Assembly: GCA_018066125.1 (NCBI GenBank)
Contig: JAGHSA010000004.1
Span: forward strand, 1-64,000
Direction: 5' to 3'
DNA length: 64,000 nucleotides
Source of the DNA: Candidatus Cryptobacteroides onthequi
Lineage (GTDB): Bacteria; Bacteroidota; Bacteroidia; Bacteroidales; UBA932
In this document: positions 60,179-64,000 of the stretch, in pieces
Position numbering within the stretch: the stretch's first letter is position 1
Layout of the letters: each line of letters starts with the position of its first letter
Made by a program: the position numbers and the translations under genes
Notes under the pieces: model-generated
Database searches by the model: none
What the model was told of the DNA's origin: nothing
Seen by the model: the letters and a program-made list of their open reading frames with translations, nothing else

Positions 60179-61744
60179 ATGAAAAGGTCTTCCGGCATCA
60201 TAAATAAGGGATTCGCGGCATTGCCGGGAATCCTGCTGCTTACATCGATGTCTCTGTGCACCACATCATGCGCGGAGAGAGAACTGAAGTCGAAGATCTC
60301 GGAGCTAGGCAGGGAACTCGACAGGAAAGAGGTATATGAAGAGCGCTTCAATGCAAGAATGGACTCCCTGAAACTCTGCCTGGAAAGTGACGGGGCTTCA
60401 GACTCTCTCAGATGGGAGACCGCCTACTCCATATTCTCGGCGTACTCATACGTCAATGTCGATTCGACCCTCCACTACCTCGATGTCCTCTCCGGCTATG
60501 CATCGACGCCGGAACTGAAGAACAGAAGCGAAGCCTGCCGCATAAGGTCATTCGGTGTGGAGCAGGACTACGAAAGTCTCTTCGAAGCGCTCAGTGAAAT
60601 CGATCCTGAAAAGGTATCTGAAAGTTTCCGACAGAGGTATTTCACAGAGCTGCAGCGAGCCTGCGTTCTCTGTCCAGGCAATGTGACACTGAAGAAGACC
60701 ATACTGAGGAAGGCATTGGAATTCGACGGGCTCGACCATGACGTACGCATGCGTTACGAGGGTCTCACCCTTCTGTATGACGACAGATATCCGGAAGCGC
60801 TTCCATATTTCGAGGAGGCATACCGTTCTGCGTCGAATGATCACATAAAAGCGCTCGCCGCATACAATCAGGCGGTATGCTACAGGCACCTGGGAGATGC
60901 CGGCAGGCACTGCCTGTGGCTGGCAGAGGCTGCAATCCATGACATACGGGTGCCCGTATCCGACTACAGTTCGCTCTGGGAACTCTCCGACGCCCTGTTT
61001 GAAAGAGGAGACTATTCAGATGCTTCACGATGCATACAGATTGTGATGGGAGATGCCATCGAGGGCAATTGGAATTCCCGCATCCAGCTTTCGGCAGCCA
61101 GCCAGAGCTCCATCTTCAACGCACTTGACAAGAGCCACAGCCAGCTTGTGCACCTGATGATGGCCTCCATCATATTCCTGATTGTTTCCGTGGCGTTGGT
61201 GCTGTCGCTGCTCTACTTCACATTCAGACAGAACAGAAATCTTCTTGCCCTCAATGACAAGGTGACCGATATGAATTCGAGGCTCAAAGACGAGGGCAAG
61301 ATCAAAGAAAACTACCTGTTCAGATATATGGAGATGGCAGTAAACGGCATGGGACGCCTTGAGGATTACCGCCACCAGATGAGACAGATTCTCAAGGAAG
61401 AGGGGGCCGAGTCGCTGGCAGCCATGCTGCGTTCGCCGCGTCCGCTGGCAGACTATAAGGAATTCTACTCCAACTTTGACAAGACTTTCCTCAGCCTCTA
61501 TCCTGATTTCATAAGGCAGGTGAACGGGCTCATGAAAGAGGGTCACGGCTTCAGGGATGACGGGGTCATGAACACAGATCTCCGCATCCTAGCCACCATA
61601 CGTCTGGGCTTCAACGACTCCGGACAGATAGCCCGTTTCCTCAATATCCCATCCACTTCAGTCTATACCAGAAGATCCGCCCTGAGGAGGAATTCCGTCT
61701 GCAACAAGGAAGAATTTGAAAAAGAAATCAGGCATATCACCTAA
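60179..61744 (+). CDS. DUF6377 family membrane-bound regulator
   Basis: This 521-residue protein has an N-terminal export signal with a Cys near residue 27-31, a TPR-like helical sensor region (about 35-320), one transmembrane helix (about 326-347), a short coiled coil, and a cytoplasmic C-terminal domain. Near residues 467-505 the pattern ILATIRLGFNDSGQIARFLNIPSTSVYTRRS resembles a helix-turn-helix of LuxR type. Members are often encoded next to SusC/D loci and probably sense a periplasmic signal and act on DNA; this is inference from architecture. It lies between the fucosidase and the phosphoesterase/SusC genes. Confidence 0.8.
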   Translation: MKRSSGIINKGFAALPGILLLTSMSLCTTSCAERELKSKISELGRELDRKEVYEERFNARMDSLKLCLESDGASDSLRWETAYSIFSAYSYVNVDSTLHYLDVLSGYASTPELKNRSEACRIRSFGVEQDYESLFEALSEIDPEKVSESFRQRYFTELQRACVLCPGNVTLKKTILRKALEFDGLDHDVRMRYEGLTLLYDDRYPEALPYFEEAYRSASNDHIKALAAYNQAVCYRHLGDAGRHCLWLAEAAIHDIRVPVSDYSSLWELSDALFERGDYSDASRCIQIVMGDAIEGNWNSRIQLSAASQSSIFNALDKSHSQLVHLMMASIIFLIVSVALVLSLLYFTFRQNRNLLALNDKVTDMNSRLKDEGKIKENYLFRYMEMAVNGMGRLEDYRHQMRQILKEEGAESLAAMLRSPRPLADYKEFYSNFDKTFLSLYPDFIRQVNGLMKEGHGFRDDGVMNTDLRILATIRLGFNDSGQIARFLNIPSTSVYTRRSALRRNSVCNKEEFEKEIRHIT

Positions 61745-61895
61745 AAAAAAGCCCATGGTCTGTCAAAGCCAACCTGCTATGCCACAGCGCATTGACATAA
61801 GAGAGACCATATCTGCAATCTAAAAATTTCATAGAGTCTCTTTTTTTGTAAGCGAGATACTGATATTTTTGTAAAATATTATATCGGTAAAAGCA
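61745..61895 (+). promoter_or_regulatory. Intergenic region with weak terminator and promoter
   Basis: A possible terminator pairs 61802-61807 with 61836-61841 and runs into seven T; its loop is long, so support is weak. A -7 box TATTTTTG (61864-61871) lies 24 nt before the ATG at 61896. Confidence 0.45.
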
Positions 61896-63833
61896 ATGAA
61901 GAAACTACGCTTGGCAATCTGTCTTCTTTTCCTCTGCCTTGTCAGCTCATGCGGCTCGATCGAGCCGGTGGCCACGACTACGGCTGATCTCAAGGACGTG
62001 TCTCTGCTTCTCGAGTCCGTGATCTATGCAAAGTCAGGCACAGAGGTTACAATCAGATTTGTGGAGGGTAAAGGTCCTCTCCAGACAGACAAAGTGGTAC
62101 TCCGTCCAGAAAGGGAAGACGAAGCTGAAGTGGTCTGCGACATCTATTCTCTCGGAGGAAGCGATTTCAAGTTCAAGCTCCCCGTGAAGTTCAGCTACGG
62201 CAGTTACAAATTCTGTCTGAGAAGAGACGGACAGCTCAAGGGCTACGGCACCGTGGAGTTTGCAGGAAGTGCCCCTTCCGGACCTGAGAGCGGAGGATTC
62301 ACACCTGGCGCAGGCATGACAGTGTACGGCCAGGTCAGCTGCGGCGGCAAGCCTGTTGCCGGAGCCGTGGTTTCCGACGGCTATGAGGTCGTGGCGTCAG
62401 ACAAGGACGGATACTATCAGATGGCCTCAAAGAAACAGGCCGGTTATGTGTTCATTTCCATCCCAAGCGGTTACGAGGTGGAGAGCAACGGAGTCCTCCC
62501 AGTGTTCCACAAGAAGCTCTACAAGGATGCCAAAGTGGTCGAAAGAGCCGACTTCACCCTGTTTGAATCCGGCGACCAGACCAATCACACCGTCCTCTAT
62601 TTCGGAGACATGCACATGGCCAAGAGGACAAATGACCAGGCACAGTTCAAGACCTTCACATCGGAGATCAACCAGTACGTCAGCTCGCACCCTGCCGACA
62701 AGATCTATGCGATCACCCTCGGAGACATGACCTGGGATCTCTACTGGTACTCGAACACATACTGCTTTGCACAGTATCTGAACGACATCAACGTGGTGAA
62801 GAACCTCCAGATATTCCACACCATCGGAAACCATGACCACGACATGAACGTCGTCGGAGACTGGGAAGGCGCCAGAAAATTCAGGGATGAAATCTGTCCG
62901 AACTATTACTCGTTCAACATAGGAAAGATCCACTATGTCGTGCTCGACGACATCGAGAGCGCCAATACCACGGCATCCCAGACAGACGGAGGTGTGAGAA
63001 ACCATATCGCAAAGCTGGTTTCCGAAGACCTCGAGTGGCTGAAAAAGGATCTCGCTTTCGTGCCGAAGACCACTCCTGTGGTGGTCACCCTGCATGCGCC
63101 TGTCCTTTCCAAGGATGGCGGCAACGCCCTCCAGAATGCGGACAATCTCAAGTCCGTGCTCTCAGGATACAATGCCACAATCGTTTCCGGCCACACACAC
63201 GTGGTCTACAATGCCGACAAGAACGGCATCAAGGAATACAACAGCGGCGCGGTCTGCGGTGCATGGTGGTGGGCTGGCAAGTACTATCCTACGTTCAACG
63301 TAAGCACAGATGGAGCCCCTAACGGCTACAGGATCACCACTGTCACCGGCACTGAGCAGAAATCCCTCTTCAAGGCAATCGGACGCACAGACGACTACCA
63401 GTTCCGCAGCTATGACAGGAACATGATCTCCCTTACCGCAGAGAATACAGGAGTCCCTTCGTCAAAGGCCGGGATCCTTGCCTCTGAAGACAAGGGCTCG
63501 TATGCCACATCAAGCAGCGCCAACGAAGTGATAATCAACGTATGGGATTACGACACCGGATGGAAGGTGGAAGTGACGGAGAATGGAAAGGCGCTCAGCG
63601 TCAGCCAGCTCAAGAATGCATATGACCCCGCTTTCCTCCTTGGATACACCATCCCTAGGCTCAAAGAGGCTGATGGTGTCACATGGCATCAGAGTGCTAC
63701 CAACCACCTGTTCAAGGTGACTGCATCCTCTGCGACCTCGGCTCTCGAGATCAAGGTGACCGACGATGAGGGCCGCGAATACAAAGAGACAATGAAAAGG
63801 CCGAAGGACTTCACTATCGACACTTACAGGTAA
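61896..63833 (+). CDS. Calcineurin-like phosphoesterase lipoprotein
   Basis: This 645-residue protein has a lipoprotein signal with Cys19 (VSSC), N-terminal beta domains (about 25-210) and a metallophosphoesterase domain. The metal motifs are FGDMHMAK (D-x-H), GDMTW, GNHDHD, TLHAPV and SGHTHVV, in the usual order. A C-terminal beta-sandwich of calcineurin-like type completes it (about 480-645). Such proteins occur in polysaccharide-utilisation loci, but the substrate is unknown. A SusC gene follows 42 nt later, and the DUF6377 regulator precedes it. Confidence 0.88.
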   Translation: MKKLRLAICLLFLCLVSSCGSIEPVATTTADLKDVSLLLESVIYAKSGTEVTIRFVEGKGPLQTDKVVLRPEREDEAEVVCDIYSLGGSDFKFKLPVKFSYGSYKFCLRRDGQLKGYGTVEFAGSAPSGPESGGFTPGAGMTVYGQVSCGGKPVAGAVVSDGYEVVASDKDGYYQMASKKQAGYVFISIPSGYEVESNGVLPVFHKKLYKDAKVVERADFTLFESGDQTNHTVLYFGDMHMAKRTNDQAQFKTFTSEINQYVSSHPADKIYAITLGDMTWDLYWYSNTYCFAQYLNDINVVKNLQIFHTIGNHDHDMNVVGDWEGARKFRDEICPNYYSFNIGKIHYVVLDDIESANTTASQTDGGVRNHIAKLVSEDLEWLKKDLAFVPKTTPVVVTLHAPVLSKDGGNALQNADNLKSVLSGYNATIVSGHTHVVYNADKNGIKEYNSGAVCGAWWWAGKYYPTFNVSTDGAPNGYRITTVTGTEQKSLFKAIGRTDDYQFRSYDRNMISLTAENTGVPSSKAGILASEDKGSYATSSSANEVIINVWDYDTGWKVEVTENGKALSVSQLKNAYDPAFLLGYTIPRLKEADGVTWHQSATNHLFKVTASSATSALEIKVTDDEGREYKETMKRPKDFTIDTYR

Positions 63834-63875
63834 GACAAGATTCAATCCAAAATAACAATTAAAAACACTAGTACT

Positions 63876-64000
63876 ATGCTTAAAAGAATTGCACAAGTTC
63901 TGACAGCGGTATTGATGCTTGCGGGAGTATCCACAAGCGTCTTTGCCCAGAGCAGGACCATCAAGGGACAGGTGCTCGACGAGGGCGGACTTCCTTTGAT
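63876..64000 (+). CDS. SusC-type TonB-linked outer-membrane protein, 5' part only
   Basis: The window ends after 41 codons. They encode a signal peptide (about 1-24, ending SVFAQ) and the start of a carboxypeptidase-regulatory-like domain (RTIKGQVLDEGGLPL), the usual N-terminus of SusC-type proteins. The rest lies outside the window. The context (fucosidase, DUF6377 regulator, phosphoesterase lipoprotein) supports the start of a second SusC/D locus. Confidence 0.8.
   Translation, partial: MLKRIAQVLTAVLMLAGVSTSVFAQSRTIKGQVLDEGGLPL

Noticed and set aside
60124..60351. 76-residue N-terminal extension of the fucosidase
   Set aside because: It runs through the divergent promoters and the start of the regulator gene, and a good signal peptide begins at the ATG at 60123.

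Overview
The window looks like chromosome of an anaerobic, glycan-degrading member of the Bacteroidales. The evidence is two SusC/SusD-type loci, repeated use of the Bacteroidota -7 promoter box (TAnnTTTG) with no strong Shine-Dalgarno sequences, a single-chain pyruvate:ferredoxin oxidoreductase with a nearby 2[4Fe-4S] ferredoxin, and families common in this phylum (DUF1573, DUF4831, DUF6377, TIGR02757). By eye the DNA is GC-rich for the order, so a lineage outside Bacteroides proper is likely, but I cannot place it more precisely.

Layout. 1-596: no convincing gene, a hairpin-rich stretch with a 35-nt imperfect direct repeat. 597-11981 (minus): a seven-gene operon for a rhamnose-containing pectin (rhamnogalacturonan-type): histidine acid phosphatase, GH106 rhamnosidase, three GH28-like beta-helix enzymes, one short GH28-like secreted protein and a GH78 rhamnosidase. 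12057-16573: MBL-fold phosphodiesterase, RecQ helicase, PEP carboxykinase. 16873-23048 (plus): a SusC/SusD pair with a surface endonuclease/exonuclease/phosphatase-type lipoprotein. 23139-28142: recG, an S9 dipeptidyl-peptidase-like lipoprotein and a small lipoprotein carrying only a TonB-receptor plug domain. 28264-34340: tRNA-Arg(CCG), fabD, rhamnulokinase, nifJ. 34399-40859: esterase, short LysR-type protein, ferredoxin, DUF1573 protein, topoisomerase IV subunit B, acyltransferase and the rpsF-rpsR-rplI operon.

40983-41768 is a DUF1080 protein. 41836-45899 (minus) is an operon of late acyltransferase, DUF4831, PepD and a small outer-membrane barrel. 45986-58075 (plus) is a compact ten-gene run: two POT peptide transporters, TIGR02757, a zeta-toxin-like kinase, TldD and TldE, a SlyD-like isomerase with a Cys/His tail, GT2, TrkA and an ABC-F ATPase. 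58072-64000 starts a second polysaccharide-utilisation-type locus: GH29 fucosidase (minus), a DUF6377 membrane regulator, a calcineurin-like lipoprotein and the first 41 codons of another SusC protein.

How the parts fit. The pectin operon should release L-rhamnose, and the rhamnulokinase between fabD and nifJ can phosphorylate it. Two POT transporters, PepD and the S9 peptidase point to peptide use. NifJ and the 56-residue ferredoxin form a fermentative electron-transfer pair. I found no integrase, transposase, phage gene or CRISPR array. I see no obviously unknown multi-gene system. The most unusual items are the short GH28-like protein, the GH28 trio lacking two classical motifs, the plug-only lipoprotein, the kinase without antitoxin in the TldD/E operon, the leaderless or interleaved promoters, and the structured repeat at the left edge.
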